A DNA stretch of 61,119 nt from Actinomycetota bacterium (GTDB lineage: Bacteria > Actinomycetota > Acidimicrobiia > Acidimicrobiales > Ilumatobacteraceae), in contig SXUP01000030.1 in assembly GCA_005790505.1 (NCBI GenBank), positions 1-61,119 on the forward strand, read 5' to 3'. Shown here piece after piece: positions 6,893-16,281 of this stretch. Each line of letters starts with the position of its first letter. Positions within the stretch are counted from its first letter, which is position 1. The notes beneath the pieces were generated by a model that was not told where the DNA came from, searched no databases, and saw only the letters and a program-made list of their open reading frames with translations. The position numbers and the translations under genes were made by a program.

Positions 6893-9800
6893 TGTGTAAA
6901 GCGTAGAGTCCGAATCTCAAACGGACGCATTGTGAGTACAATTGATTCATCGCGGATGGGTATTGCGGACAAAATATCTTCCAAAATATTTGATTCGTGT
7001 GCGGATGACAGATTCGTGTTGCCACCCGAAGTTCCGAGCACCTGTATCTTGCCTGTAATTCGGTCACCAGTCGTTTCCCAAAGTCTGACGACGATATCGC
7101 CAGAATCATCATGGGCATATTTGACGGCCTCCACGACAACTCCGACTAAGTCGTGCTTGATATACGCATCAATGCGAGATTCACCCTGTATTGCGTAAAC
7201 AGGATCGGTGACTAGGTGTGCCTGCGCCTCAAGTCCGGCGGCAAAGGCTTCTCCTGCATTGATCCAGTAGGTCCATTGCAGAGTCTGTTCACCCCGATCC
7301 GCCACAGGGTCAGGAAAACGAGGCGACCTCAATAACGACATGCAAAGCGAGTCGCCTCGAACATCAAAGCCGTGCGCACCTGCGCTCATGAGTGCGACGC
7401 CAAAATGTGGTTCACCAACATGAACGTACCGATGGGCACATACTTCGAATTTTGCGGTGTCCCATGATGTATTGGCGTGTCGTGGACGCTCGATGTGGCC
7501 AAACTGGGTGCCACATGTTGCAACTAGTGCATGTATGTCGAGCGGTGTTTGCACCTGCAATCGAGTCTCATCGTGGTTCCAGAGAACATGCAGTTCGTTG
7601 CTCACCGTTGCCCGATCGGCATAAAACATGATGTCGTGGGAAAAGTGTGATGGACCGACCTCGCAGAATCGGCGCAACACTGCCATCAATGGACCTGACT
7701 CAATGAGTTCAACAGACCAACCCTCGATCGCAGTACCGTCACCCCGCGTATCTGGCTCGTCAATGTCCCACGCGTCATATTCGGCTGGTTGATCAGTTCG
7801 TAATACCAAGCAATTGATAGCAGCGTTAGCGGGCACGATGTCTCGGCGCGACGTCATCTCCACCAAAGAATCGATTTCTCCAGTCGGAGAGAGATGCATT
7901 GTGACAAGGCCATTTGACATCGTCGTACCCGCCGCATCATGCACCACATCCACGGCGTGTTCAGGCGCCACAGCAACACCAATGGAAACACGAATAGGGA
8001 CCGCGCTCAGCGCAGGCACACTGCAGATAAAAGCGATTTGGCCAGAAGACAAACGCTGAACCATTGATGTTTGGTCGTCTTGATGAACGATGAGACTCTC
8101 TGATCTGCTGAGTCCGATCAGTCCAGTGGGCAGATCTGAAATGACGACCCCACAGTGGTCGAATGACGATGCATTAATTACTGTCAGACAATATTGTTCG
8201 TCAGTGGCATTGATGGCCCCTACCGAAATCGCGCGGGCTTCCAAAATTACATCACTCAATATTCGCTCTGCATCCTGATGCACCCATGTAATCGACGATC
8301 CCGGCAGGATGTCGTGGAACTGTTGAGTTAAGAGGTTTTGCCACTGCTGCGTCAAATTTGGATTACTCGTGTTGGTTGAGACACTCCAGAGTTCTGCCTC
8401 ACGAAGTGCTCTTTCGGCACCTTGACAGGCTTGCTTTGTCTTGACTTGTGAAGTCAAAGTCCCCCGATGCTTTTCAAGATACATTTCGCCGACCCAAACC
8501 GGCGCTACTTCTCCCGATGCAGCGTTTACTTCTGCAAAGAAATCAGAGGGGGAACCAGTGCGAACCCTTGGGACTCCGCTCACATCTGCGAGCAAGCGTG
8601 TTCGCTCTACCATCTCATCAGTTGGACCGCCGCCCCCATCCCCATGTCCAAAACAAGACAATGATGTCTCAGAAATTGCGTGATCAAGATAGTTCCTGGC
8701 AGCGAATCGCAACTGTGATGGGGTATTTATCGCGTTATAGGTTTCAACTGGGCTGAAATGAGTCAGTACGCGTGAGCCATCAAGACCTTGCCACCAAAAT
8801 AAATGATGCGGAAAAACATTTGTTTCGTTCCAGGAAAGCTTTTGAGTGAAGAAATATGAACATCCTGACTGTGACACGATTTGTGGCAACGCTGCTGGGT
8901 ACCCAAAGTCATCGGGCAAAAAAGCAACATCGGTTCTAAAACCAAACCACTCTTCAAAAAAACTCTGTCCGTATAAAAACTGACGACACAAGCTCTCCCC
9001 ACCGCTTAAGTTGAGGTCTGCTTCTACCCACATTCCTCCCACTGGTGACCATTGAGCGTCAGCGACAAGACGTTGTATCTGGGCAAACAACTCAGGATGA
9101 TCTAATCGAACCCATTCATAGTGCTGCGCTTGAGAGGCGCTAAAAACATGCTGCGGATGCCGACGCGCCATTCCAGTCGCATTGACAAATGTTCGGGCTG
9201 CTTTGCGGCGAGTTTCTCGCAACGGCCACAACCACGCAGTATCAAGATGCGCATGTCCAGTAGCCACGATTTGATGACTCACATCACCATTTTGCAGTGC
9301 CAGCACATCGGCAAGAATCTCTGTTGCTCGTTGCGCACCCAGCGACATGTGAGCGATGTCCATGCTTGCGATTGAATCCTCAAGCGCACGAATTGTTGCC
9401 CCCCACATTGGATCGTTGCTAGACAAATCAGTTGCAAGATCAAGAACGGTGTCAAATATCAGGGCCAATTGCTCCATTGAGATGAGACGACGTTCTAGTT
9501 GTGCAATGCCGAGGCGGTACAAAGGCGTCAGCGGAGATGTCGCAGGATCGGCGTATGGTGTAATCACGGGACCGTTCAACTCTTTGCCAACGCCAAGATT
9601 TGACACCATTGGTGTTGTGGCGACTTCAAGATAAAACTCAAGATCTTCTCCAGGCGTTGCGACCTCAAGCACGAATCGACGGCGGTCAGGTTGAATTGCC
9701 TGCACTGGCTGACCATGCTGATAGAGCATCGCCTCAACTTGAAACCCGTCATAATTGCCGATGAAGCCGAGATCCAGATGCACGGCAACCTTGGCTATCG

Positions 9801-10056
9801 CCGTGTTGATGTCCCAATTTTTTGGAATATGGCCACGCAGAATAAACCACCGTGTGTGCCACGCTGGAGCAATTGAGGAGCCAAGCAAAAAGGGTTGATA
9901 GACAAAATTTTTGGCTTCTTCAAAGCTCACGGGCTCAAAATTTGCAGCCGCAGCCCAGACTTCAAGATCAGCGATATTGGACGTCACTTGGGGGCGAATC
10001 CGTTCGTTGAGGATTCTTCGACACCTAGTCAGGGTTGGACTGAGTTTGGGACTCAT
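6889..10056 (-). CDS. alpha-mannosidase, glycoside hydrolase family 38
   Basis: Hydrolyses terminal alpha-mannosyl residues with retention. The 1055-residue length is normal for bacterial/lysosomal-type GH38. The metal site begins with GHAHLDTAW (267-275, His268 and Asp272). LPDDFGYPAALPQI (380-393) matches the nucleophile segment, with Asp382 as the likely nucleophile. A further zinc-ligand region is FGHGDGGGGPTDEM. The middle helical domain and C-terminal beta-sandwich domains follow. No signal peptide is visible, so it appears cytosolic, consistent with turnover of imported or intracellular mannosides. Its start overlaps the upstream kinase stop (TGATG), and its stop overlaps the DCC gene. 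Confidence 0.92.
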   Translation of the reverse strand: MSPKLSPTLTRCRRILNERIRPQVTSNIADLEVWAAAANFEPVSFEEAKNFVYQPFLLGSSIAPAWHTRWFILRGHIPKNWDINTAIAKVAVHLDLGFIGNYDGFQVEAMLYQHGQPVQAIQPDRRRFVLEVATPGEDLEFYLEVATTPMVSNLGVGKELNGPVITPYADPATSPLTPLYRLGIAQLERRLISMEQLALIFDTVLDLATDLSSNDPMWGATIRALEDSIASMDIAHMSLGAQRATEILADVLALQNGDVSHQIVATGHAHLDTAWLWPLRETRRKAARTFVNATGMARRHPQHVFSASQAQHYEWVRLDHPELFAQIQRLVADAQWSPVGGMWVEADLNLSGGESLCRQFLYGQSFFEEWFGFRTDVAFLPDDFGYPAALPQIVSQSGCSYFFTQKLSWNETNVFPHHLFWWQGLDGSRVLTHFSPVETYNAINTPSQLRFAARNYLDHAISETSLSCFGHGDGGGGPTDEMVERTRLLADVSGVPRVRTGSPSDFFAEVNAASGEVAPVWVGEMYLEKHRGTLTSQVKTKQACQGAERALREAELWSVSTNTSNPNLTQQWQNLLTQQFHDILPGSSITWVHQDAERILSDVILEARAISVGAINATDEQYCLTVINASSFDHCGVVISDLPTGLIGLSRSESLIVHQDDQTSMVQRLSSGQIAFICSVPALSAVPIRVSIGVAVAPEHAVDVVHDAAGTTMSNGLVTMHLSPTGEIDSLVEMTSRRDIVPANAAINCLVLRTDQPAEYDAWDIDEPDTRGDGTAIEGWSVELIESGPLMAVLRRFCEVGPSHFSHDIMFYADRATVSNELHVLWNHDETRLQVQTPLDIHALVATCGTQFGHIERPRHANTSWDTAKFEVCAHRYVHVGEPHFGVALMSAGAHGFDVRGDSLCMSLLRSPRFPDPVADRGEQTLQWTYWINAGEAFAAGLEAQAHLVTDPVYAIQGESRIDAYIKHDLVGVVVEAVKYAHDDSGDIVVRLWETTGDRITGKIQVLGTSGGNTNLSSAHESNILEDILSAIPIRDESIVLTMRPFEIRTLRFTQ

Positions 10057-11117
10057 CAGATCAGTGACAATGTTTCGCTATCTAGGGCGTGCTGAATATG
10101 ACGCGTGGCCATCGCCGTGAACATCTGATCACCGCGCTCAGTGCGCTGCACGATTTGAGATGCCACCACGCTCATCAAAACTCCGGCCGCTGCTTCTCGG
10201 CGATAAAGCCGATGAACCCAGGCTGGATCAACATCGACTCCCCGGGACTGAAGCCCAGAAATATAACGATCTACGAGTTGTCGCTCATATGCGCGGCGAT
10301 CCTGCAGCACAAGACCCGCCCCGATGAAGTAAGCCAGATCGGCAATTCCGTTCCCGTGCCCCGGGGTCTGCCAATCAACGACGACACAGCGTGCACCACC
10401 GCGAGCAGAAGCGAACAGCATATTGTCCAAACGAAAGTCCCCATGGATAAGCGTGAAAGGTTCTTCTCGCTCGCAGACATAAGGAGTCAATATTTTTTCG
10501 AGCTGATCCACAAAATCTATTCCAGCATCACCACAGGTGGCCGAAATCGCATCACCAAAGGTGGCCAAAAATGCAGTCTTTACCCCGCTGTACATCATTT
10601 GCAACGTCATCGCGTCCTCTGCCGTTGCGCGGCGCTGCAGAAAATCAACATCCCATAGCGTTGGATCATTCCACCGAGGACCATGCAATGCCACCAATTC
10701 ATCAATGGCAGCCTCTGCGTGATTGAGTCCACATCCAATGATCTGATTTCCTTGTTCTGCGGGGGACATATCCTCAAGAACGATTACAAAATCACCGGCG
10801 GTCTCGTGCCAATCAGCAAAAAAACAGCGTGGTGCTTTGATATCAACTGTTGCTGCAAGATGATTATAAAATTTAACCTCACGCTCGTAATTGCGCAAGG
10901 TGATTCCTGTGAATCTACTTGTGGGATCATTTGATGCCAACTTCACAACAACTGATGAGGGCACTCCTGGGGAATCTGAAAATAGCGGTACACGCAGATT
11001 CATTCCCACAAGGCCGTCACCAATGGCAGATGAAATTCCAGCAGTCACGGATTGGCCAAAGATGCTCGACCACCACTCGTCCGTCAAATTCTCTCGGGTA
11101 TATTCCAAAGTTGTCAC
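10056..11117 (-). CDS. APH-fold phosphotransferase (ecdysteroid/choline-kinase-like)
   Basis: A 353-residue kinase-like protein. The catalytic loop IHGDFRLDNML and the following metal-binding VVDWQTPGHGNG are the Brenner motif and DFG-equivalent of aminoglycoside-phosphotransferase-fold enzymes, and VVKLASND carries the ATP-binding lysine. I set the start at GTG 11117 because TACCGT ends 6 nt upstream; an in-frame ATG at 11207 would add 30 polar residues and overlap surf1. It is followed without gap by alpha-mannosidase, so a small-molecule or sugar substrate linked to mannosides is possible but unproven. Confidence 0.82.
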   Translation of the reverse strand: MTTLEYTRENLTDEWWSSIFGQSVTAGISSAIGDGLVGMNLRVPLFSDSPGVPSSVVVKLASNDPTSRFTGITLRNYEREVKFYNHLAATVDIKAPRCFFADWHETAGDFVIVLEDMSPAEQGNQIIGCGLNHAEAAIDELVALHGPRWNDPTLWDVDFLQRRATAEDAMTLQMMYSGVKTAFLATFGDAISATCGDAGIDFVDQLEKILTPYVCEREEPFTLIHGDFRLDNMLFASARGGARCVVVDWQTPGHGNGIADLAYFIGAGLVLQDRRAYERQLVDRYISGLQSRGVDVDPAWVHRLYRREAAAGVLMSVVASQIVQRTERGDQMFTAMATRHIQHALDSETLSLI

Positions 11118-11123
11118 ACTATG

Positions 11124-11129
11124 ACGGTA
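11124..11129 (-). promoter_or_regulatory. -10 box TACCGT, leaderless promoter of the kinase-mannosidase operon
   Basis: TACCGT (11129 to 11124, minus strand) is separated by 6 nt from GTG 11117. The equivalent -35 zone (about 11147-11152) overlaps the -10 box of surf1. Confidence 0.55.
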
Positions 11130-11149
11130 GTCCGATGCTTTCTCCGCAC

Positions 11150-11155
11150 TACCTT
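11150..11155 (+). promoter_or_regulatory. -10 box TACCTT of surf1
   Basis: TACCTT ends 10 nt before ATG 11166, predicting a leader of about 4 nt. It lies back-to-back with the kinase promoter only 20 bp away. Confidence 0.45.
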
Positions 11156-11165
11156 TGGATTGACC

Positions 11166-11894
11166 ATGTATCGCTTTCTTCTTCGCCCGCGCTGGATTCT
11201 GTTGCACCTCTTGGCGGGCATCATGGTTGTTTTACTGGTGAATCTAGGTTTTTGGCAACTTCATCGACTTGACCAGCGGCAAACCTTTAATTCCCTTGTG
11301 CGCTCAAATAGTTCGGCATCAGTCACCCCCCTTGAATCGATCTTGACGGCCAAAACAACCCCAGAGGCAGTTGAATGGCGACCTGTCACGGTTACCGGTT
11401 CATATCTCGTTGATGATGCCTTTACCGTTGTAAATAAATCACAAAATGGCGCAGCAGGTGTCAACTCTGTCGTGCCGTTGCGAACAACAACGGGGCTCAC
11501 CGTCCTAATCAACAGAGGTTTCATTCCGCTGGCGCAATCCGTGCCTCCTCCTCCTGGGTCGATTGTCAGTGTCACTGGATTTCTCCGAAGGTCTCAGACC
11601 CGATCCTTTGGCGGTGCGATTGACGCTTCCATCGGTGTTGTTTTGGAATGGCAGCGCATTGATATCCCGCGTATTGATGCACAGTTTGATGGTGACCTTG
11701 CGCCAATGTACATCCAGCGACTTGATTCAAATCCGCGCGAGGGAGAATGGCCAGCGCGAGTAATCAATCCAACCCTGGATAACGGAACACATCTCTCGTA
11801 CGCAGTTCAATGGTTCTTTTTTTCAGCCTGCATTGTTGGCGGCTGGGCGTTTGTCGTTCACCGAAGAATTAAGAGCGACAAAAGTCCAAAATAA
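11166..11894 (+). CDS. SURF1-family cytochrome oxidase assembly protein
   Basis: A 242-residue membrane protein assisting assembly of heme-copper cytochrome c oxidase. It has the family topology: one helix near the N terminus (WILLHLLAGIMVVLLVNLGF), directly followed by WQLHRLDQR, a long extracytoplasmic domain including the typical VVPLRTTTGLTVLINRGFIP and PPPGSIVSVTGFLR segments, and a C-terminal helix after HLSYAVQWFFFSACIV. ATG 11166 is preferred over upstream in-frame starts because it directly precedes the first helix and follows a -10 box. The 3' end overlaps the convergent GMC oxidoreductase by 26 bp. The oxidase genes are not in the window. Confidence 0.9.
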   Translation: MYRFLLRPRWILLHLLAGIMVVLLVNLGFWQLHRLDQRQTFNSLVRSNSSASVTPLESILTAKTTPEAVEWRPVTVTGSYLVDDAFTVVNKSQNGAAGVNSVVPLRTTTGLTVLINRGFIPLAQSVPPPPGSIVSVTGFLRRSQTRSFGGAIDASIGVVLEWQRIDIPRIDAQFDGDLAPMYIQRLDSNPREGEWPARVINPTLDNGTHLSYAVQWFFFSACIVGGWAFVVHRRIKSDKSPK

Positions 11895-13224
11895 AACCGG
11901 CAATTCGCGAGGCGAGCATTGTGACGGGCAGATTTGTATTTGCTCTCGGAATCTTTGGAAATACCGAAGCATCCGCTACCCACAAACCAGACGTACCATG
12001 GACTTGCCCGCGATGGGATACCACTGCAAGAGCATCTTCGAACTCCCCCATGCGACACGTTCCAACAGGATGAGACTGATGCCCCAAATTTGACATCAGC
12101 CATGAGTCAAGTTCATTATCTTGCATTTCAAGCAACACGCCACAAGGTGTCGCCTTGTCATCGCAGGTCCAGTCCAACCCAAGTTTACTCAAACCACCCG
12201 TAGCCACCAGTTTGGCTGCCTGGCGGACGAGTGACCGAAAAGCCTGCCTGTCGCGCTGATCACTCAGCATGTTGAATTGTATCTTCACGTCAGACCCGTC
12301 GGTACTGATTTTGCCTCGGGACCATACATGAGTCAACGCCACGCCGAGTCCGCCCAACGTGCGTGATGTATCGCCGACATAGTTATAGGCCATGATTTGT
12401 CCAGCATCAGCAACACCATCAATTTCAATAAATGCGTGCGCTGTCACGACAAAACCGTCTGCAGCAGGTGCGTTGAGCACTGTACCAAGCATCACTGCGG
12501 GATGATCCTGAAGACCAGAACCAATTGCTGGTCTTGCAATGTCACTCGCCCATAAAATCTGAGGTGTCACTAATGCACCTCCACAAAGCACCACGAGATC
12601 AGCAGGTATTATGTTTCCCTCGCTGAGTTCTACTCCGACTGCTTTCCCATCTTTTATGACAACTCGCGAGACCGTTGCGTTGAGGCGGACTTCTAAAGCA
12701 CCCTTCCGTGAATCTTGGTCTAAAAACATTGCCGCAGATTGACGTCCGTTGTGCCACGCAAGTGGAGACCGTTGCGCTTGCGGAATGCACTCGAGCAACG
12801 CGGCACCCATTATTCCCAGTTCATCATCGTTTGGCCGATGTAATGCCAAGGGCAAGCCGTCGAACGCTTGCGCAACACTCGCCCACGCCCACTCTGTGCA
12901 CCCAAATTCTCGTGCCCATTCGTTGTAGCCGTCTGCATGACCCGGGAGCGACACCATGGCATTGATCGCACTACCACCACCCAACCCTTTTGCCTGAAGA
13001 TAATTTGCTGTTGAGGAGGTCTCTGTCAGTGATACCTGCAGATGACTTATTGAGTCGTCTTTATTTTTTAACACCTGAAAAAAGTCTCGATCCTGACCAT
13101 TGCCCAAATCAGCGCCTGCTTCCAGCAAAACCACGGAGATGTTTTCATCCATTGCCAATGAACCTGCCACCGTGCAACCAGCAGTGCCTCCACCCACCAC
13201 AACGACCGTGCGCAGGGAAGACAT
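11869..13224 (-). CDS. GMC-family FAD-dependent oxidoreductase
   Basis: A 451-residue flavoprotein with an N-terminal Rossmann motif (VVVVGGGTAGCTVAGSLA, 6-23) and the GMC signature region GLGGGSAINAMVSLPG. The active-site motif HPVGTCRMG begins at His385, with a later Asn in NTNLPVTMLASRIA. It oxidises an alcohol group on an unknown substrate. At 451 residues it is shorter than the usual 500-560 of choline-dehydrogenase-like enzymes, closer to small actinobacterial members. It lies 5 bp behind the histidine phosphatase and is the last gene of the moxR-VWA-phosphatase-GMC unit. No secretion signal is visible. Confidence 0.88.
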   Translation of the reverse strand: MSSLRTVVVVGGGTAGCTVAGSLAMDENISVVLLEAGADLGNGQDRDFFQVLKNKDDSISHLQVSLTETSSTANYLQAKGLGGGSAINAMVSLPGHADGYNEWAREFGCTEWAWASVAQAFDGLPLALHRPNDDELGIMGAALLECIPQAQRSPLAWHNGRQSAAMFLDQDSRKGALEVRLNATVSRVVIKDGKAVGVELSEGNIIPADLVVLCGGALVTPQILWASDIARPAIGSGLQDHPAVMLGTVLNAPAADGFVVTAHAFIEIDGVADAGQIMAYNYVGDTSRTLGGLGVALTHVWSRGKISTDGSDVKIQFNMLSDQRDRQAFRSLVRQAAKLVATGGLSKLGLDWTCDDKATPCGVLLEMQDNELDSWLMSNLGHQSHPVGTCRMGEFEDALAVVSHRGQVHGTSGLWVADASVFPKIPRANTNLPVTMLASRIAGFILDFCRS

Positions 13225-13229
13225 GTTTG

Positions 13230-13901
13230 TTATTTCCCGGAGGACTCGCTATGAATCAATGTTGACGCTGGTAGTCCAGCGAGATGCGAGGAGTCGTTAT
13301 AACGATGCAACTGCCATTTATTCGGACCCACATGAACGATTTCCGTTATGGCTGTGTTGAGCGTATAAATGTCAAACCCCCCGACCGGGGGCACATTCAA
13401 GGCGCGTCGCAAACTTGCGTCTATGACTCCGCCGTGACAAAACACGACCACTGTTTTGCCTTCGTATTGGCTTGTTGCCTTGAAAACAGCTCCGCGCACG
13501 CGATGGCTGAATTCAGCGACTGTTTCTCCGCCACGAAAAGTGACTCCATCGGGATCACCGCTCCAGTCCACATGTCCAAATCGAGCCACGAAATCGGCAT
13601 ACTTCATTCCGTCACATTCGGGACCAGGATCGTGCTCTCCCCATGCGGCATCAACCTGCACTGGTAAACTTCCAAGCCCTGGCGCCACGATGTTGGCCGT
13701 TTCAAGTGCTCGCGGATACCTACTAGAAATAATGACGTCTGGTTGAATTTCGCCGCTCGACAAAAACCTGTCTCTCAATCTCTCAGCCTGCTGGCGACCA
13801 AGTGGCGATAGTCCAGTACAGGATCGGGGACCTCCGAGTATTCGTTTGACGGTCACTTGTGACTCACCGTGACGAATTAGGACTAGACGTGTGTTACTCA
13901 T
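13230..13901 (-). CDS. histidine phosphatase family protein (phosphoglycerate mutase-like)
   Basis: A 223-residue cytosolic phosphatase. RHGES at 10-14 contains the phosphorylated His11, and VFCHGGVIDA carries the second catalytic histidine; DPGPECDGMKYADF contributes the acidic proton donor region. Members act on varied phosphomonoesters, so the substrate is open. It overlaps the VWA gene upstream by ATGA and is followed closely by the GMC oxidoreductase, suggesting co-expression with the MoxR/VWA pair. Confidence 0.87.
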   Translation of the reverse strand: MSNTRLVLIRHGESQVTVKRILGGPRSCTGLSPLGRQQAERLRDRFLSSGEIQPDVIISSRYPRALETANIVAPGLGSLPVQVDAAWGEHDPGPECDGMKYADFVARFGHVDWSGDPDGVTFRGGETVAEFSHRVRGAVFKATSQYEGKTVVVFCHGGVIDASLRRALNVPPVGGFDIYTLNTAITEIVHVGPNKWQLHRYNDSSHLAGLPASTLIHSESSGK

Positions 13902-15328
13902 GCCAGTTTCTCCACAAAAGATTCAAGTTGTCGCATATTTCGACACTCATAAACACCATCGGTAAAGGTTCCGTATTCACCAACTATTGAGTCACCAGTA
14001 TTCCAGTAGGACTTGGGTTCAGGATTTAGCCAGTAGACATGTCGGGCTTTCTGACGCATTTCTTTTACTACCCACGAACCAGAGGCATGATAATTATTGC
14101 GCGCATCACCCAACAAAAGAACGGTCGTCTTGGGTCCTATTTCCTTGCCGAACTTGTTCCAAAAAACCTCAAAAGCATGACCGTAATCGCTGTGTCCGTC
14201 GACCCAGATGACATCTGCCTCCGTGTTGACTCGCTGAATCGCCACGCTGATGTCTTCCGTGTTCCGAAAATACTCAGTCACCTCATCAAGGCCGTCAATA
14301 AAAACAAATGAACGCACTTTTGAGAATTGTCCCTGAATCGCATACACCAACATCAGGGTAAATCGGGCAAACGCCGCAACACTGCCGGAAATATCAGCCA
14401 CCACCATCAACTCTGGCTTTGCTGGCCGCGGATACTTGAATTGTGGATCTGCAGGCACTCCGCCGTAGCTCAAACTGTGTCGCACCGTGCTGCGAAAGTC
14501 CAATGGTCCTTTGCGTCCGTGGCGACGTTTGCGAGCAAGCCGTGCCGCTAATTTTCGGGTGAGGGGTTGCAGAGCCTTTTTTAAATTCTGCATCTCGTCT
14601 CGACTGGCATGCATGAACTCGACATCTTCTGGCAGGGGCTTGCGCAACGTTTTGGCCATCGCCTCGACTCCTCGATCGGCAACTAAACGGCGGCGAATTT
14701 CAGATTCAATTTCTTGCTTGAATTTTTCAATCTGATCTTCGTGTTCATCTCTCTCGAGGCGTTCTTCAAGCGCAGTCAATTCCCCGCCCACTTCTTGACG
14801 ACTTATTTCCATCAACTTCTCAAGCATCGCCTCCAAATCCAAATTGCGCAATGTTCTGTAGAGGTAATAGGTCCCACCAACAGGCCGTCCAGGCTCCATG
14901 CCAGCGAACCGCTGCACCGCTTGCCGAGCAAGGGCACGCATCATTGCTTGATCTCCCGCCATCAGGGCTTTCATCAAAATACTCATCAATTCTTCTGCGG
15001 ATAGTCCTTCCATGCCGCCAGAACTACCGTTGGCCTCTCCTTGACGCTGTTGTTCTTGCATCTCACGCCAGAATTCGTCGGCATCCTTGTCCCCGTCAAT
15101 TGCGTATTCTGCCCCACGCAAACTGAAATAGACCTCAAACACCGTCTCGAAAGAACGCCAATGAGAATTATTTTTGACCAGTGTTGCTCCGAGTGCATAC
15201 TTAAATGCATCTCGATCTTCCATCGGAATGTGCTTGATTGCCTCCATGGCATCAAGATTTTCGGTGAGGCTCACTGGCAGACCTGCATTGCGCAATTCTG
15301 TGATGAAGCCCGATAAAAGATCGAGCAT
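13898..15328 (-). CDS. CoxE-like von Willebrand factor A domain protein
   Basis: A 476-residue protein of the CoxE/VWA type. The N-terminal half is helical and charged (LRNAGLPVSLTENLDAMEAI; many Glu/Arg), and the C-terminal half has a VWA fold with the MIDAS motif VVADISGSVAAF, followed by SYGHAFEVF and LLLGDARNNY. Such proteins work with MoxR AAA+ ATPases as chaperones that insert metal or mature enzyme complexes, for example in CO dehydrogenase loci. Here the moxR gene is 12 bp upstream. No coxLMS genes are present, so the client is unknown. It overlaps the downstream phosphatase by ATGA. Confidence 0.88.
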   Translation of the reverse strand: MLDLLSGFITELRNAGLPVSLTENLDAMEAIKHIPMEDRDAFKYALGATLVKNNSHWRSFETVFEVYFSLRGAEYAIDGDKDADEFWREMQEQQRQGEANGSSGGMEGLSAEELMSILMKALMAGDQAMMRALARQAVQRFAGMEPGRPVGGTYYLYRTLRNLDLEAMLEKLMEISRQEVGGELTALEERLERDEHEDQIEKFKQEIESEIRRRLVADRGVEAMAKTLRKPLPEDVEFMHASRDEMQNLKKALQPLTRKLAARLARKRRHGRKGPLDFRSTVRHSLSYGGVPADPQFKYPRPAKPELMVVADISGSVAAFARFTLMLVYAIQGQFSKVRSFVFIDGLDEVTEYFRNTEDISVAIQRVNTEADVIWVDGHSDYGHAFEVFWNKFGKEIGPKTTVLLLGDARNNYHASGSWVVKEMRQKARHVYWLNPEPKSYWNTGDSIVGEYGTFTDGVYECRNMRQLESFVEKLA

Positions 15329-15340
15329 TGGTCTCCTTGT

Positions 15341-16207
15341 TTACTTGTCGATCGAAAGTTCTTTGGCAGCCTTGGCGATATCGGATTGATATTTCAACAA
15401 AATATGAAGAGTCTCTTTTGCCTGTTCTGCTTCAATGTATTCGATTCCAAGCAATACAAGAGTCCGAGCCCAGTCGATTGTCTCGCTTACTGAAGGAGCT
15501 TTTTTAAGATCTAACTGGCGGATACTGCGCACGATGCGCGCGATTTGATCTGCAAGGTTCTCAGAAATACCTTCAACACGCGTGAGCACAATCTCTTTTT
15601 CGCGTTCCATGTCCGGGTAGTCCACGTGCAAGAAAAGACAACGTCGCTTCAAAGCCTCTGACAATTCACGAGTGTTGTTTGAAGTCAAAAACACCAACGG
15701 GATTTGCTTCGCCTGGATAGTGCCTAATTCAGGAATCGATACTTGATACTCGGATAAAATTTCAAGCAGCAAAGCCTCAGTCTCAACCTCGACACGATCA
15801 ACTTCGTCAATCAACAAAACAACAGGATCATTGCTAGTGATGGCTTCAAGAAGTGGTCTTGTCAGCAAAAAGTCTTCGCCAAAAATGTCATCGTGTACAT
15901 CTTCCCACGAGTCGGATTTTCGATCAGCCTGAATTCGCAACAACTGCTTTTTGTAGTTCCACTCATAAAGCGCTTTAGATTCATCAAGACCTTCATAACA
16001 TTGCAGGCGGATGAGTCTGGCACCCGTGAAGTCAGCAACGCTTTTGGCGAGTTGAGTCTTGCCCGTGCCTGCTGGACCCTCCACAAGGACTGGTTTCCCC
16101 AGCCGCTCGGCTAAAAAAACCACACCAGCAATACCATCATCGGCCAAATAATTAACGTCCTTGAGGCCTTGGCGGACGGTCTGTACTGATTCAAGGCGGT
16201 GGTTCAT
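15341..16207 (-). CDS. MoxR-family AAA+ ATPase
   Basis: A 288-residue AAA+ ATPase. Walker A is GPAGTGKTQ near residue 40, Walker B is VVLLIDEVDR, sensor 1 is VFLTSNNTRELSEALKRRC with the arginine-finger region after it, and the lid contains APSVSETIDWARTL. MoxR proteins act with VWA partners to remodel or activate client complexes; the CoxE-like partner is next in the operon. The start is preceded by TACGGT (16222 to 16217) with 9 nt to ATG, which predicts a 2-3 nt leader. Confidence 0.9.
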   Translation of the reverse strand: MNHRLESVQTVRQGLKDVNYLADDGIAGVVFLAERLGKPVLVEGPAGTGKTQLAKSVADFTGARLIRLQCYEGLDESKALYEWNYKKQLLRIQADRKSDSWEDVHDDIFGEDFLLTRPLLEAITSNDPVVLLIDEVDRVEVETEALLLEILSEYQVSIPELGTIQAKQIPLVFLTSNNTRELSEALKRRCLFLHVDYPDMEREKEIVLTRVEGISENLADQIARIVRSIRQLDLKKAPSVSETIDWARTLVLLGIEYIEAEQAKETLHILLKYQSDIAKAAKELSIDK

Positions 16208-16269
16208 AAGAACTCAACCGTACTAGGAGCAACAGAACTGGTATCAGTCAGGCGAACCTATTGTGCCTC

Positions 16270-16275
16270 TACGCT
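16270..16275 (+). promoter_or_regulatory. -10 box TACGCT, leaderless promoter of murJ
   Basis: TACGCT followed by 6 nt and then ATG 16282. This also decides the start against an upstream TTG at 16261. Confidence 0.55.
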
Positions 16276-16281
16276 CGTACT

